From the NCBI GenBank assembly GCA_030272585.1, contig BSYQ01000008.1:2046001-2110000 (forward strand): a stretch of 64,000 bases of DNA, given 5' to 3'. Below, piece by piece: positions 11,031 through 20,756 of this stretch. Each line of letters opens with the position of its first letter. Within the stretch, counting starts at the first letter, position 1. The position numbers and the translations under genes were made by a program. A model generated the notes under the pieces. The model saw only the letters and a list, made by a program, of their open reading frames with translations. It had not been told where the DNA came from and searched no databases. Source of the DNA: Bryopsis sp. KO-2023 (taxonomy: Eukaryota > Chlorophyta > Ulvophyceae > Bryopsidales > Bryopsidaceae).

Positions 11031-12050
11031 ATGGCAGAAGCGCTAAAAGATGTGGTGAGGAAACACCCGGAGGTATTCGGCCCGATCATACCTCCGAAGC
11101 AAACGAAAATGGAGGAAATGGCTGTATCGATGGAGGAGTGCGGCTATAGGAGGGAGCCGCCGAAATCGAACGTCCCTCAAAGGAGTATCCAAGACCAGAG
11201 ATTGTCCGAAGAACAAGTGAAGGAGTGGCTAAAGGAACAAGTGGAGCTCGGGTTCATAGAACCGTTACAACGGAAGGACTACCCTCGCGGCGTATACTGG
11301 AATCCATCCCAGATAAGCTACTGCGAAAGGAGAAAAGGACCGAGGCCGATCATAGACTTCAGGAAGCTCAATACCTACGGCAGTGATGAGCACCAACCGG
11401 GCATTCAAGATGCAAGAAGACTCGTGCGATCCGTTCCGAGCAAGTGGAAGTACTTCATTGTCGTAGACATAGCCAAGGCATATAATAAAGTGCCGATAAA
11501 AAAGGAGGTCAAAGCGCTAACGGCGTTTAAAGTAGGAAGCAAGGAGTTCGTCAACAGTACCATTCCCCACGGTACTTCGTGGTCCGTTCGAGTATTCAAC
11601 GACAAGATGTGCCGCGTCTTTGAAGGTTTGGAGGAGTTCCGCCGCTACATGGATGATCTGCTCATTGGCGGCGCTACTGTGGAGGAGTGCTTCCAGAACT
11701 TCGAAAAGGTCGTTTCTCGTTGCAAGGAATACGGACTTCAGATCAACCAAAGGAAAATCGTCAGCGGGACTGAGGTGAAGTTTCTCGGGTTCCACATTCA
11801 ACAAGGAAAGTTCCATCCGGATATACCTTGGGAAAAAGTGAATGAAACTATTGCTAAACTGGTTGGAACGGCGGAACTGAGGGAGATTCAGCAGCTCCGC
11901 GGTTTGCTGAACGCTTTCAAGAACTCGACTCTGGAGTGGGACATGCAACATTTGCTATCCAAGATGGAAGCCAATCAAGTACCGCCACAGGAGGTAAAGG
12001 CGGAACTACAAAGTAAGGTATCACAATGGCTGAGTCGTTGCTATTGCCGC
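11031..12050 (+). CDS. E1 reverse transcriptase (part left of E2)
   Basis: This is reverse transcriptase of a Ty3-like element. Motifs in order are RPIIDFRKLN, FIVVDIAKAYNKVPI (first catalytic Asp), RYMDDLLIGG (YMDD box) and VKFLGFHIQQGKF. The YMDD and DIAKAY text differs from the FIDD/FLDD and DLRSGYW forms of the E3 and E7 chromoviruses, so E1 is a separate lineage. The coding sequence is cut at 12050 by the nested element E2. Confidence 0.8.
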
Positions 12051-12323
12051 TGTTATAAACCTCTCTCTCCTAGGAAAATAACCTCCCAGCGCCCTTCCTT
12101 GAAGTCCCTTTAACCCATCAAACCCCCACTCCTTGATGGGACCCTTGAGATGACAGGGATCACCTCAGGGCGAGACACCTGGGCTTGCTATGAGTCATCC
12201 TTTCAGCACACGTGCTATAATGATCTCATGGACCTTAAGCATATGACTAGAGCCATGTTAGTGCCCACGACTAACCCTTGAGCTCTAGTAGTGCATAGAC
12301 ATACTCGGCGTACACTTATAACA
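12051..12323 (-). repeat. E2 3' LTR (left end)
   Basis: 273 bp with TG...CA ends and inverted TGTTATAA/TTATAACA termini. It matches 17209-17481. The purine tract of the minus strand (+ strand GTGCCCCCTCCCT, from 12324) abuts it. Confidence 0.92.
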
Positions 12324-12472
12324 GTGCCCCCTCCCTGATGTGAAGCCGCCCTCGGCTTTACTAGGGAATCAAATGCTGATTGGCATCAAGCAAAAGATAG
12401 CTGTCTTTTGACATTTGCACTTTCAGAGAAAGAAGATCATCATCATCCAGTGGCCTACTGTGATATGATGTC

Positions 12473-14278
12473 TCAAACCTTCGCTTTTGATCTTCTACGG
12501 ATCGTGCGAGGTACTACAGTCGACTGTTCTTGCGATTGGTGAAATGCATCAACCAATTCCTTTGCATGCAAGACATTTTCTTCGGGTTCCCAAGAGTTAT
12601 GTTCATGGCCATAACCAAGCCACTTCACAAGGTATTCTGTATGGCATTTCTTCCCTCTGCGTCGCTCTCTGCGATCAAGAATGCGCTCAACCTCCCACTC
12701 CAGATCTCCCTCGATCTCAACAGGTGGTGGTGGTTGTACAGTTCCTTTAGCCCAATATGGCTTTAACAGTGAAGCATGGAACACCGGATGTATGGGCAAA
12801 GTTGCAGGAAGCTTCAGCTTGAATGCAACCTCATTTATTTCACGCTCAATTGGGAAAGGTCCTACCCATTTTGGCGTTAATTTACGTGAGCCTGGGTGCT
12901 TGAGTCGAAGATTTCTTGCATCTAATAATACAAGGTCTCCTACTTTGACTTGCACTGGTACACGATGGCGATCAGCTTGCGCTTTAAAGCGTTGCTGTGC
13001 GGCTTGAAGGCGTTTCTTTGCCTCAACAATCCCTTCCCGAATTTCATTCGTCATTTTCTGAACTTCTGGTACAGCCACTTGCTTCGACCCTTTTCTAGGG
13101 ATCTGAGCAGTCAATGCTGTCCATGGATCTCTTCCATAATTCAGAAAGAAGGGTGTTTCACCAGTTGCTTCGGATTTAGAGTTATTTATTGCAAACTCTA
13201 CAACCGGTAACAAATCCGCCCAATTCTTTTGGGATGGCCCGACAAAGTGGCGGAGTGTATCCTCCATGACTTTGTTCATAGCTTCGGTTTGCCCATCTGT
13301 TTGTGGGTGATAAGCCGAAGACAAGGCCTGTGAGATTTCCCATGTATAGCACAACTCCCTGAAGAAGTGCGATACAAATCTCGGGTCTCTATCTGTGACC
13401 AACTTCTTTGGCATACCATGTGCTTTGAATACATGGTTCACAAAGAGTTTTGCTGCATCTACGGCTGAGCACTCTGTACTTGTTGCCGCCAAATGAACCA
13501 TTTTGGTCAACATATCCACAAATACGAGGATTGCATCATGACCTTCTCCTCTGGATGGTGGGAGATTAGTGACAAAATCCATCGAAACATTTTCCCATTG
13601 TGCCTTCGGGATAGGCAAGGGTTTCAGAGGGCCTTGTGGCTTTGTTCGCCTCCCTTTATGCCTTTGACATGAGTCACATCCTCGCACATAGGATTTGATT
13701 TGGTCCTCCATTTGAGGCCACCAGAAATGTTTCTTGATTTGCCGACTTGTCTTAGCCACTCCAAAGTGACCCGAATAGACAGTGCTATGGCAATCTTGGA
13801 TTATTTCTTGTCTCAATGATCCATCATTTGGTACTGATATCACATTTCCATTCCACCAAATTCCATCTTGGTTCTGTAACATCTGGGCAGCTTCCAGAGT
13901 TTGATACCAAGGATCTTTGGTGTACCCTTCAACCAGCCTTGACTCCAACTGGGTATGATAACCCCGAGGCAGAGATGGGACCTCAGGATCCCGCGGTCTA
14001 GAAACCAAGCCACTCGATCTCACGGTCTCGCATAATACTCCAATTGAAGAAGGAGAAGACGGTATACGTGACAAGGGATCAGCCACATTTACTCGCCCTG
14101 GTCTATACTCCCATTCAAATTGGAAATCATGGAGCAATTCTAGCCAGCGGACCTGCCGTCGATTCAAGGTCGATCGGGAATGAAAGAATGTGTTTGGACT
14201 ATGGTCGGTAATCACTCGGAATTTTCTGCCTTGCAAGTAGCATCTCCATAATTGAAGTGCATACACAGTAGCATACAT
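12473..14278 (-). CDS. E2 pol, second part: RNase H, integrase, chromodomain
   Basis: 601 residues. RNase H text (FRVITDHSPNTFF ... NVADPLSRI) is followed by the integrase HHCC finger (HSTVYSGH ... CDSCQRH). The DDE core follows, with Asp in SMDFVTNLP, Asp in VTDRDPRF and Glu in YHPQTDGQTEAMNK. At the C-terminus is a chromodomain (about residues 525-580: WEVERILD ... TEYLVKWLGYGHEHNSWEPEENV). Chromodomains of chromoviruses steer integration to marked chromatin. The aromatic cage residues look present. Confidence 0.85.
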   Translation of the reverse strand: MYATVYALQLWRCYLQGRKFRVITDHSPNTFFHSRSTLNRRQVRWLELLHDFQFEWEYRPGRVNVADPLSRIPSSPSSIGVLCETVRSSGLVSRPRDPEVPSLPRGYHTQLESRLVEGYTKDPWYQTLEAAQMLQNQDGIWWNGNVISVPNDGSLRQEIIQDCHSTVYSGHFGVAKTSRQIKKHFWWPQMEDQIKSYVRGCDSCQRHKGRRTKPQGPLKPLPIPKAQWENVSMDFVTNLPPSRGEGHDAILVFVDMLTKMVHLAATSTECSAVDAAKLFVNHVFKAHGMPKKLVTDRDPRFVSHFFRELCYTWEISQALSSAYHPQTDGQTEAMNKVMEDTLRHFVGPSQKNWADLLPVVEFAINNSKSEATGETPFFLNYGRDPWTALTAQIPRKGSKQVAVPEVQKMTNEIREGIVEAKKRLQAAQQRFKAQADRHRVPVQVKVGDLVLLDARNLRLKHPGSRKLTPKWVGPFPIEREINEVAFKLKLPATLPIHPVFHASLLKPYWAKGTVQPPPPVEIEGDLEWEVERILDRRERRRGKKCHTEYLVKWLGYGHEHNSWEPEENVLHAKELVDAFHQSQEQSTVVPRTIRRRSKAKV

Positions 14279-14330
14279 TTCCTGGTCACTCGTCGACCAA
14301 TTGAGTTGTGGACCTTGCAGCTTTTTGCTT

Positions 14331-16655
14331 TCATAAGCTACCTTGAACGAACTTGCGAAAGTAATTGGCGAGTCCGAGGAACGACCTTAAGTCATCCACC
14401 CCACTAGGACGAGGCCAATTCTTCACTTTAGTCGTTTTATTCGGGTCAACTGAGATACCATTGCGGCCCACCACGAACCCTAAATAGCGCAACTCAGTTT
14501 TGTTGAAGTCACATTTGGACTTCTTCAAGAACAATTTATGTTCTCGCAACCTTTGTAATACTTCTCGAAGATGTATCAAATGTTCCTTTGGTGTCTTTGA
14601 AAAGACTAAAATGTCATCCAAGTAGATCAAGACATATTTGCCTATCATACCATGGAAGACTGAGTTCATCAGGGTCTGAAACACTGCCGGTGCATTGGAT
14701 AATCCCATCGGGAGCACCCGGTACTCAAATAAACCAAAGGGTGTTTTGAAGGCTGTTTTGGGGATGTCGTCTTCCTTGACTCTGACCTGCCAGTATCCGG
14801 CTCTCAGGTCAAGAGAAGTAAAACATCTCGAGCCTTGTAACTCATCCAAGAGATCGTCGATCCGTGGAATCGGGAAATGATTCCGGATAGTTACTTTATT
14901 AAGACCCCTGTAGTCTATGCACATCCTAAAGCCTCCATCCTTTTTCGGTACGAAAAGAACCGGAGCACCCCAAGGGCTAGAACTAGGTCTTATGAGCTTT
15001 TTGGCTAAGAGTTCGGACAATTGATCCTGAATCTCTTGCCGCTCTGCGGGTGAATACCGAAAAAGTGGCCGGTTTACAGGACGTGTACCTTCTTCTAAAG
15101 GAATGTTCACTTCTACGGCTCTTTCCGGGGGATATTCCGCCAAACCAGTTACAAACAAATCATCAAATTCCTCCAAGAGAGATTCCATCTCCTTCTCAGG
15201 GACTTGATCTGATTCACCGGTTTCCTCCGCTACACTTACATGTGCGGGTACGTCCTGTACTTCACGAATTACCACCAGAAATGGTTGAAGAGAGGAATCC
15301 TTGAGTTTTCTCTTCACCTGTGGAATAGTGAGTAAGGAACCAACATTTTTGTGGGGAATGCTTTGTTCTCCACCAGTGGCCTTGGGCAAAAGACCCTGGC
15401 GTATCAAGATCCGTTGATTTGCGGAATTCGTCACGGCACACTTCTTCTCAAAGAAGTCCAAGACTGCCTTGCGATTTCGCAACCACGTATCACCCAAAAT
15501 GATATCAAATTTCTCCATCAGATCAATCACCAAACAATTCAACTTCTCGCGGAAGCCTTGAATTTTCAGAGAGATCTTTGTTTCACCTAAGATATCAATA
15601 TAACTCCCATTGGCCAATTCGGCTTGCGAACTTGTGGTTACCTTGAAGGAAATCCCATTTTGTTCACAAAATCTCTTGGAAAGGAATGCTAATCCCTTAG
15701 CTCCTGAGTCCAAAAGACAATGGGCAGGAATGCCACTAAGAGTTCCCTCAAAGTGCATTGACATCCTGTCTTGGGTAAGTAAATCTTGAGTATCCTTTGG
15801 TACCAAGGGGACAGGTGGGTCATAGTATACATTCACTGGCCAAGGAAGACCTGGAAGTCTTTTCCGGCGCTTTCCTTTCATAGCGGTGAACAAAACCATG
15901 CCCTTCTTGTATTGTGCAATTAGTCTCATAGAGGCCAAGGCCGGATGCGGCTCTTTATTCCACTGTGGAACCAGAATGCAACAAGAAGTATTGTGTGGAG
16001 ACTTATTCTTTTCTCTCACATAGTGATCAATGTATTTGTGAAGCTCCTTGAATGGAGGATTCAGCCATACATGCTCACCCGAAAGAGTAGTCTCAAAAAA
16101 CCCCTCACCAATACAAAACTTTGCACACAAGGCATTGGTTTGGTCTGAGTTAGCACACCCGTCCAAGCTAAACGCTTGTCCCGTGAGTGACTCGAGACGC
16201 TGAAACTCTGCCTTGAGTATTGTTTTGTCTGATTGGATATTAGATCTTTCATTCACATCCTCTGGAGGGACAGAAGTTTGTGCTTCTTCCTGTTTCTCCT
16301 TTCTCTTTTGACCACGAGTCACGATAGGCGCTAAATGTGCACTATCCACTTCCATTGGGTCACAATTAGGATGAGAATTCAAATCTTGCCTCAGAAATTT
16401 CCAGTCATGGGGCTTGGACCTCTGAGAAACATGTGTAACAACCTCTTTGGGTTTTCCACATTTATGTCCTCGTGTCCAAGTCTCTCCACAAAACCAGCAC
16501 AATCCCAACTGTTTGCGAGCTTTCAACTCTGCTTTGGTCAGTTGGCTGACTGATTTTCTCTTAGAAACTTGAGGTTTAGAGGAATGCTCAGTAGCATTTT
16601 TCCTCTCATCAAAAGAATCACTTTGCCCCGTGTTCTTTTGGGTGGATTTCTGCAT
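14331..16655 (-). CDS. E2 zinc knuckle, Dam-like domain, protease and reverse transcriptase
   Basis: 774 residues. Residues 53-66 form a retroviral knuckle (CWFCGETWTRGHKC). Residues about 155-285 resemble phage-type DNA N6-adenine methyltransferase: FSLDGCANSDQTNALC, then HVWLNPPF (NPPF at 199-202, motif IV of amino-methyltransferases). The protease follows near 316 (LLDSGAKGLAF). RT then shows GFRMCIDYRGLNKVT, TSLDLRAGYWQVRV and LIYLDDILVF. Dam domains are known in DIRS retrotransposons; one inside a chromovirus is unusual to my knowledge. Whether it is catalytic or a structural relic cannot be told from sequence. Confidence 0.75.
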   Translation of the reverse strand: MQKSTQKNTGQSDSFDERKNATEHSSKPQVSKRKSVSQLTKAELKARKQLGLCWFCGETWTRGHKCGKPKEVVTHVSQRSKPHDWKFLRQDLNSHPNCDPMEVDSAHLAPIVTRGQKRKEKQEEAQTSVPPEDVNERSNIQSDKTILKAEFQRLESLTGQAFSLDGCANSDQTNALCAKFCIGEGFFETTLSGEHVWLNPPFKELHKYIDHYVREKNKSPHNTSCCILVPQWNKEPHPALASMRLIAQYKKGMVLFTAMKGKRRKRLPGLPWPVNVYYDPPVPLVPKDTQDLLTQDRMSMHFEGTLSGIPAHCLLDSGAKGLAFLSKRFCEQNGISFKVTTSSQAELANGSYIDILGETKISLKIQGFREKLNCLVIDLMEKFDIILGDTWLRNRKAVLDFFEKKCAVTNSANQRILIRQGLLPKATGGEQSIPHKNVGSLLTIPQVKRKLKDSSLQPFLVVIREVQDVPAHVSVAEETGESDQVPEKEMESLLEEFDDLFVTGLAEYPPERAVEVNIPLEEGTRPVNRPLFRYSPAERQEIQDQLSELLAKKLIRPSSSPWGAPVLFVPKKDGGFRMCIDYRGLNKVTIRNHFPIPRIDDLLDELQGSRCFTSLDLRAGYWQVRVKEDDIPKTAFKTPFGLFEYRVLPMGLSNAPAVFQTLMNSVFHGMIGKYVLIYLDDILVFSKTPKEHLIHLREVLQRLREHKLFLKKSKCDFNKTELRYLGFVVGRNGISVDPNKTTKVKNWPRPSGVDDLRSFLGLANYFRKFVQGSL

Positions 16656-17193
16656 TTTCTTGCAGTATCCCTCTACTTCAAGCCCGCGGCGAAGAAGTGA
16701 GTATGAGAGTTATTTTTAGACCAACACCTGTGTTGGGGGAAACCTCTGTGGATATTCCCTTTGTCCTTTAGACAAATCTGTAACCACCTCTTTGTGTGGA
16801 TAACTCTTCTTTTCGTGGTGTTTCCTTGTAAACTGCTTTAATTTAATTTTTCTTTGGACACAACAAGCACCTCTAGGGTCTGCTTGAAAAATCTCCAAAA
16901 ATCTCAAAATATCGTCCAATCCTGACGAAAAATATTAAGGACCTCTTGGGTCTCCTTAAAATAGACGAAGGACCTCTTGGGTCTCCTTCGCAACTCGAAA
17001 AACCACTCTGCAGAAAGTCTGAAGCAATACCCTAACTTTAACAGAGCATAACTTTCCGCACACAGCTCGGAATAAACCCCAACTGGACTCAAACGAAGCG
17101 GATTTTTCTTAGCTTACTTTTCGACACCTTATTTGTCCAATTCGGACCTTAGACGCCGAAGTTATCGTCGTTTCCGTGACGGACTCTTCACCT
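16656..17193 (-). other. E2 leader between primer site and coding region
   Basis: Only short open frames occur here and no capsid domain is recognisable. An imperfect repeat unit, AAGGACCTCTTGGGTCTCCTT-like (20-21 bases), occurs about three times between 16865 and 16995 (+ strand), twice in near-perfect form. Confidence 0.5.
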
Positions 17194-17205
17194 GCTCCGA
17201 AACCA
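17194..17205 (-). other. E2 primer-binding site
   Basis: GCTCCGAAACCA on the + strand, so TGGTTTCGGAGC in the element's sense, three bases inside the 5' LTR. It sets the element's orientation as minus. Confidence 0.85.
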
Positions 17206-17208
17206 AAC

Positions 17209-17481
17209 TGTTATAAACCTCTCTCTCCTAGGAAAATAACCTCCCAGCGCCCTTCCTTGAAGTCCCTTTAACCCATCAAACCCCCACTCCTTGATGGGAC
17301 CCTTGAGATGACAGGGATCACCTCAGGGCGAGACACCTGGGCTTGCTATGAGTCATCCTTTCAGCACACGTGCTATAATGATCTCATGGACCTTAAGCAT
17401 ATGACTAGAGCCATGTTAGTGCCCACGACTAACCCTTGAGCTCTAGTAGTGCATAGACATACTCGGCGTACACTTATAACA
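17209..17481 (-). repeat. E2 5' LTR (right end)
   Basis: 273 bp, same as 12051-12323 by eye. It is followed by the GCCGC duplication and then by E1 pol sequence. Confidence 0.92.
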
Positions 17482-17486
17482 GCCGC

Positions 17487-17969
17487 GCATTTTCTGCCGG
17501 CGATACTCAGCGGAAGTTGTTTGTTGATTGGGCTTCTATTGATACATCAGAGTATTTTGGATACATTTTGACAGATGGTTCGGGAAGGATTTTATACCTC
17601 GGACACGGAAAAATAGGTGGACAACATTCAAGTTTTTTGGGGGAAGTGTTGGCAGCTATGAGCGCCATTAAGGAAATACCCACAGATTTGTGGAGAGGAA
17701 CTGCCGTTCAAATTTTTTCCGATAATTGGGCGGCAGTGAAAAGTTTATGGGCTCACCTCACCCAAGAGGGGAAAGAGGCAGCACCGATTAAAGATTTGAG
17801 AACTTTGAGAGCAGTAACGGGAATCAAAGAAATTTTGCAGTTCAGCGGTTGTTCGAGTATCTCCGTACAACACATAGATGGGAAAGCCAATTTTGTGGCT
17901 GATCATTTGAGTAGATGGTATGAAATTCGGAGTACATCACAGTGGAAACGAAGTGGGTTACAGCTGTAA
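17487..17969 (+). CDS. E1 RNase H (part right of E2)
   Basis: This part degrades the RNA strand of the RNA-DNA hybrid during reverse transcription. The four acidic residues of the fold are visible in order: TDGSGRI, LGEVLAAM, IFSDNWAAVKSL and FVADHLSRW. The frame ends at the 3' LTR, so no integrase could follow. A TTACAGCTGTAA palindrome spans the junction with the LTR. Confidence 0.8.
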   Translation, partial: AFSAGDTQRKLFVDWASIDTSEYFGYILTDGSGRILYLGHGKIGGQHSSFLGEVLAAMSAIKEIPTDLWRGTAVQIFSDNWAAVKSLWAHLTQEGKEAAPIKDLRTLRAVTGIKEILQFSGCSSISVQHIDGKANFVADHLSRWYEIRSTSQWKRSGLQL

Positions 17970-18432
17970 CCACCAACCACGTCGCCTTAACATATTAGGT
18001 CACCTCCACAGAAGGAGTGCTGCCACAGAAGTGGGACTGTGGCAGCAATGCAGTAATGATTGTGGTAGAGGAGCAGTCCAGCCACAGCACGGTTTTTTAT
18101 AACGATTTGTCAAGGTTTCTAAGGGCAGTTGGGGTGTAGTTAGACCGTCCATTTGTTAGGTTCAATAAAGGGTTAGTAAGGGTTATTATAGGTCAAAGAG
18201 GTAGCTAGGTTGTAGCTGAAGTCCATTGGGGCTGAAGCTACAGTTTTTGTATTTATAAAGCACCTCCGAACACATTCGATGTAAGACTCTTTTTTGCTTG
18301 AGTTTTTGTCTCCTCCTTTCCGACCTTTGCACACTACCACGTTCAACCACGAGCCCTTAGGCTCTTTTCCGTTCTCCCCACGATCAGTCCCTCCGCAGGG
18401 GTGACCTAATAGGGAGAGACGACGCTATTTGG
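17965..18432 (+). repeat. E1 3' LTR
   Basis: 468 bp matching 8298-8765 with about one difference. If the inverted ends TGTAACC/GGTTACA are the true termini, this copy extends to 18439, whereas the 5' copy lacks those last seven bases. Confidence 0.88.
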
Positions 18433-18439
18433 GGTTACA

Positions 18440-18911
18440 GTTAGGGTGTGTTGGAGGGGGCTGTAGACTTCTTTGGAAGCGTAAGGGCGTTGTCCAGCCA
18501 TAGATGAAAACCACAACTTATCCACCAAGCTTCTGGTCCAAAGACGGTCGAGTATGCGCTACGTAGCACTGCGTGGCGTTGCCAGATCGCCACACCCACG
18601 TGCAAGAGTTCCCCAAGGAAAAGTAGTAGTAGTGTATTTCTGTACTGTGCGGTTAGTACCTTTGAATGTCGCGGCACCTTAGCGCATATAAACGTGCTCC
18701 GTTTGCAAGGATATCTTCTGAGCAACCCCAAACCACAAGGCTTACTGACTGGATAGACAAGATGAAGACTTCGCAACCATCGCTGGTATTCTCCCGAGTG
18801 GGACCAGTCAGGCCACGAGTGCTGACGAAAAGTCGCACGGGAGTCCCTCCTCGGCGTTGATTCGGCAGTCAATGTGTCGCCCCCGCCAGGACGGATCCTG
18901 GGAAGAGGGGT
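18440..18911. other. Host DNA between E1 and the kinase exon
   Basis: This is host sequence rejoining after E1. An open frame at 18666-18860 (+) has no recognised motif. It may include the 5' part or an intron of the kinase gene, but I cannot place exons. Confidence 0.4.
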
Positions 18912-19280
18912 GTGTGGGATGACGTGGAGGAGTTTCAGACGGCAACGGTGAAGGTCTGCGTTCCCCTCGTCGAGTGGAGGGATGACTTCGCCAAGAACTA
19001 CTCCCTGGAAGAAGAAGCCGCTGCCGGGAGTTTCGGGACAATATGGAGGGGCAGCGACAAGAAAACGGGGGAGCCTGTGACTGTCAAGAAGCTGCAGATG
19101 CAGCGGGGTAGCCTGACGAAGGAGCGCTTCCAGGAAGGGGTGGAGCAGGAGGTTGATGTGTTGACGGGCCTTCAGGGCCCTCATGGGACAGTGCCCTTGC
19201 ACGGCGTGTTCATCGAAGACGACCACTACAACGTCGTGATGAACTTCTGTGGTGGGAGCGACCTGAAGGTTCTCGTTCAG
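18912..19280 (+). CDS. Protein kinase N-lobe exon, gene incomplete
   Basis: The frame reads YSLEEEAAAGSFGTIWRGSD, then EPVTVKKLQ, EQEVDVLTGLQGPHGTVPLH and YNVVMNFCGGSDL. It resembles the start of a CDPK/CAMK-like Ser/Thr kinase: glycine loop, VAVK-type lysine (here TVKK), helix-C glutamate and hinge. The first glycine of the loop is replaced by alanine. No C-lobe (HRD, DFG) follows. Possible donors are at 19269 and 19281, after which the host sequence is soon lost in repeats. The frame has no upstream ATG in view, so 5' exons are expected. It is either an exon of a gene broken by the transposon stack or a dispersed fragment. Confidence 0.55.
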
Positions 19281-19382
19281 GTTCGCTGTGCTGGTATGCT
19301 CATCAGCGAGTTCTGTTCCAACATTCGAAACGCCTACTTACTGACCATCACCACCCTGAAGGACCTCTCAGGACCGCACTAA

Positions 19383-19878
19383 TTCTACGACTGTCTCGCC
19401 TTGAGTAATCTTGTAAACACATTTTCAATGATAATGATAATGATACACATTTTCAAACTCCAAGGCATGGCTACTTCTAGCTGCTGCAAGATGGGGCTGT
19501 AAATGAGTTGTACAGTCATGTGTTGTAACGGTCCTTCTGCCCACGTTACACCTTGGTAACGTTTGCTTTTTGAGTAAGGATGCCCTGTAGGGCAGGGAAT
19601 AAAGGAAGGGCCTTTAACCAGAACTCCTTCCTCCTCCCTACCCTCTCAGTGCATCCCCTGGTAGCGCTCGAGGCGCCGCCAAGGTGTGGGTGGGCGGGAA
19701 CGAAAAAAGCTCGTTCAAAGCGTACAGGTCCTCAGTGGGATTCCTTTAGAACGCACTGAGGTTTTCTCCTTTCAGGGCTGTTTAAAAGGGGGAAAAGCCG
19801 ACGTTTCCCTTCTTGGACAGAAACGTCGGTCAGTCGAAACGCCACCTGTCTCTGTCAGACTGGTGATTAGTCTAATCC
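19383..19878. other. Host or degenerate repeat sequence, no supported gene
   Basis: Unassigned sequence with an AATAAA near 19599 and an imperfect TGTAACG/CGTTACA inverted pair near 19525-19552. This might be a decayed repeat end, but no partner copy lies in the window. Confidence 0.35.
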
Positions 19879-20266
19879 TGATACAAACGTTGGAACAAAT
19901 AGACTAGTCGAGTGGACTTACGTCTAGAGCACGGAATACACTTCAAACAAGGAACTTTACAATGTGTCCAAGTTACAATGAGGCTGTGGTCCGGGCCGAA
20001 TAAGTATTCGGCCGGGCCGACAGCCTGTCCAACCCTTTCATCCAACTCAGTGTTCTAATGGCCCCTTGGCCGTGTCCTAATGGACCCTAAGCTGAATGTG
20101 AGGCTCCAGGCCGAACTGAGGGTTGCCACCTCAGAGGCGGCCTGGCCCTCTCCCTTATTGTGTGGCTATGATGATGGTGAGCTGGTTCGGTCCGACTACT
20201 GTCAGGCCGAACCACGTGTTGGGTGAGTGGGCCGAACCACGTGTCAAACGACGGACGTTCGTATCA
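19879..20266 (+). repeat. Solo LTR of the E7 family
   Basis: 388 bp from TGATACAAAC to GTTCGTATCA. It matches the two E7 LTRs (52497-52884, 61594-61981) with a dozen or so scattered differences. The flanks AATCC and AGTCC may be a target duplication with one mismatch. No internal region is attached, so it is a solo LTR left by LTR-LTR recombination, older than E7. Confidence 0.85.
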
Positions 20267-20315
20267 AGTCCCCTAGTAACCCTTCTTGTGACGGAGCTAG
20301 AAAGAACATGGCAGA

Positions 20316-20742
20316 TGTTAGTCTTTTAGCGCTATACGAGGTAGTTTGGGATAGAGCCGAGGGTGGCTGACGCATGTGGGTTCGCGAGTAAGACAGATTA
20401 GACCCAGAGTTTGGGGCATGCGTCAGCGTACTACACTTAGGGGTACTTAAGAGGCCCACTCGTTGTTTTGACATTCTTATTCACTTTATTTTGTAAGAAC
20501 TCGGGATTCGTGGGACTGGTGTGTTCCCGCTTGTGTGTGTGTTTGTGTGTGTGTGTGTCTAAGTGTTTGCCTGACGCAATCACTTATCCAACCAAGTGCT
20601 CTAGTAGCGTTCACAACCGCGCTAGCTAGAGAGTTGTCTAAACCAACAAACCCCACAAGTATACTTGCGTTAGCCAGCAAGTTATCACGAATCCAATCAA
20701 CACAGCCGACCACTATTGCGTCACCCACAAGCTTCACTATCA
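20316..20742 (+). repeat. E3 left LTR
   Basis: 427 bp with TG...CA ends and an internal GT microsatellite near 20530-20560. The primer site starts three bases later. Confidence 0.9.
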
Positions 20743-20744
20743 AT

Positions 20745-20756
20745 TGGTTTCGGAGC
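20745..20756 (+). other. E3 primer-binding site
   Basis: TGGTTTCGGAGC. A near-perfect hairpin, CAAGAACTTTAAGTTCTTG, follows at about 20761-20779 in the leader and is shared with E6. Confidence 0.85.

Larger units (their letters stand above)
12051..17481 (-). mobile_element. E2: chromovirus with a Dam-like domain, nested in E1
   Basis: Two 273-bp LTRs (12051-12323, 17209-17481; TGTTATAAAC to CTTATAACA) look identical by eye. GCCGC duplications flank it at 12046-12050 and 17482-17486. On the minus strand the order is LTR, primer site (17194-17205), leader, zinc knuckle, Dam-like domain, protease, RT, then RNase H, integrase, chromodomain, polypurine tract (12324-12338) and LTR. Gag is much reduced and pol lies in two frames, so the copy looks broken (a few breaks). 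The identical LTRs suggest recent insertion, probably with helper proteins. Confidence 0.88.
8298..18439 (+). mobile_element. E1: Ty3-like LTR element without integrase, host of E2
   Basis: Two 468-bp LTRs (8298-8765 and 17965-18432) differ at about one base. Gag-protease, RT and RNase H lie between them, in that order. No integrase or chromodomain was found. The element is split by E2 (12051-17481), which inserted into pol with a 5-base GCCGC duplication. The outer ends are TGTAACC on the left and GGTTACA on the right (18433-18439), and GTTAGG flanks both sides. This suggests integrase-type insertion, presumably with integrase supplied in trans. Apart from the E2 insertion the coding frames look largely whole. 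The near-identical LTRs point to a young copy. Confidence 0.85.

Noticed and set aside
20530-20560. GT/CA microsatellites as independent loci
   Set aside because: They are an internal part of the E3-family LTR and recur in every copy with small length changes.
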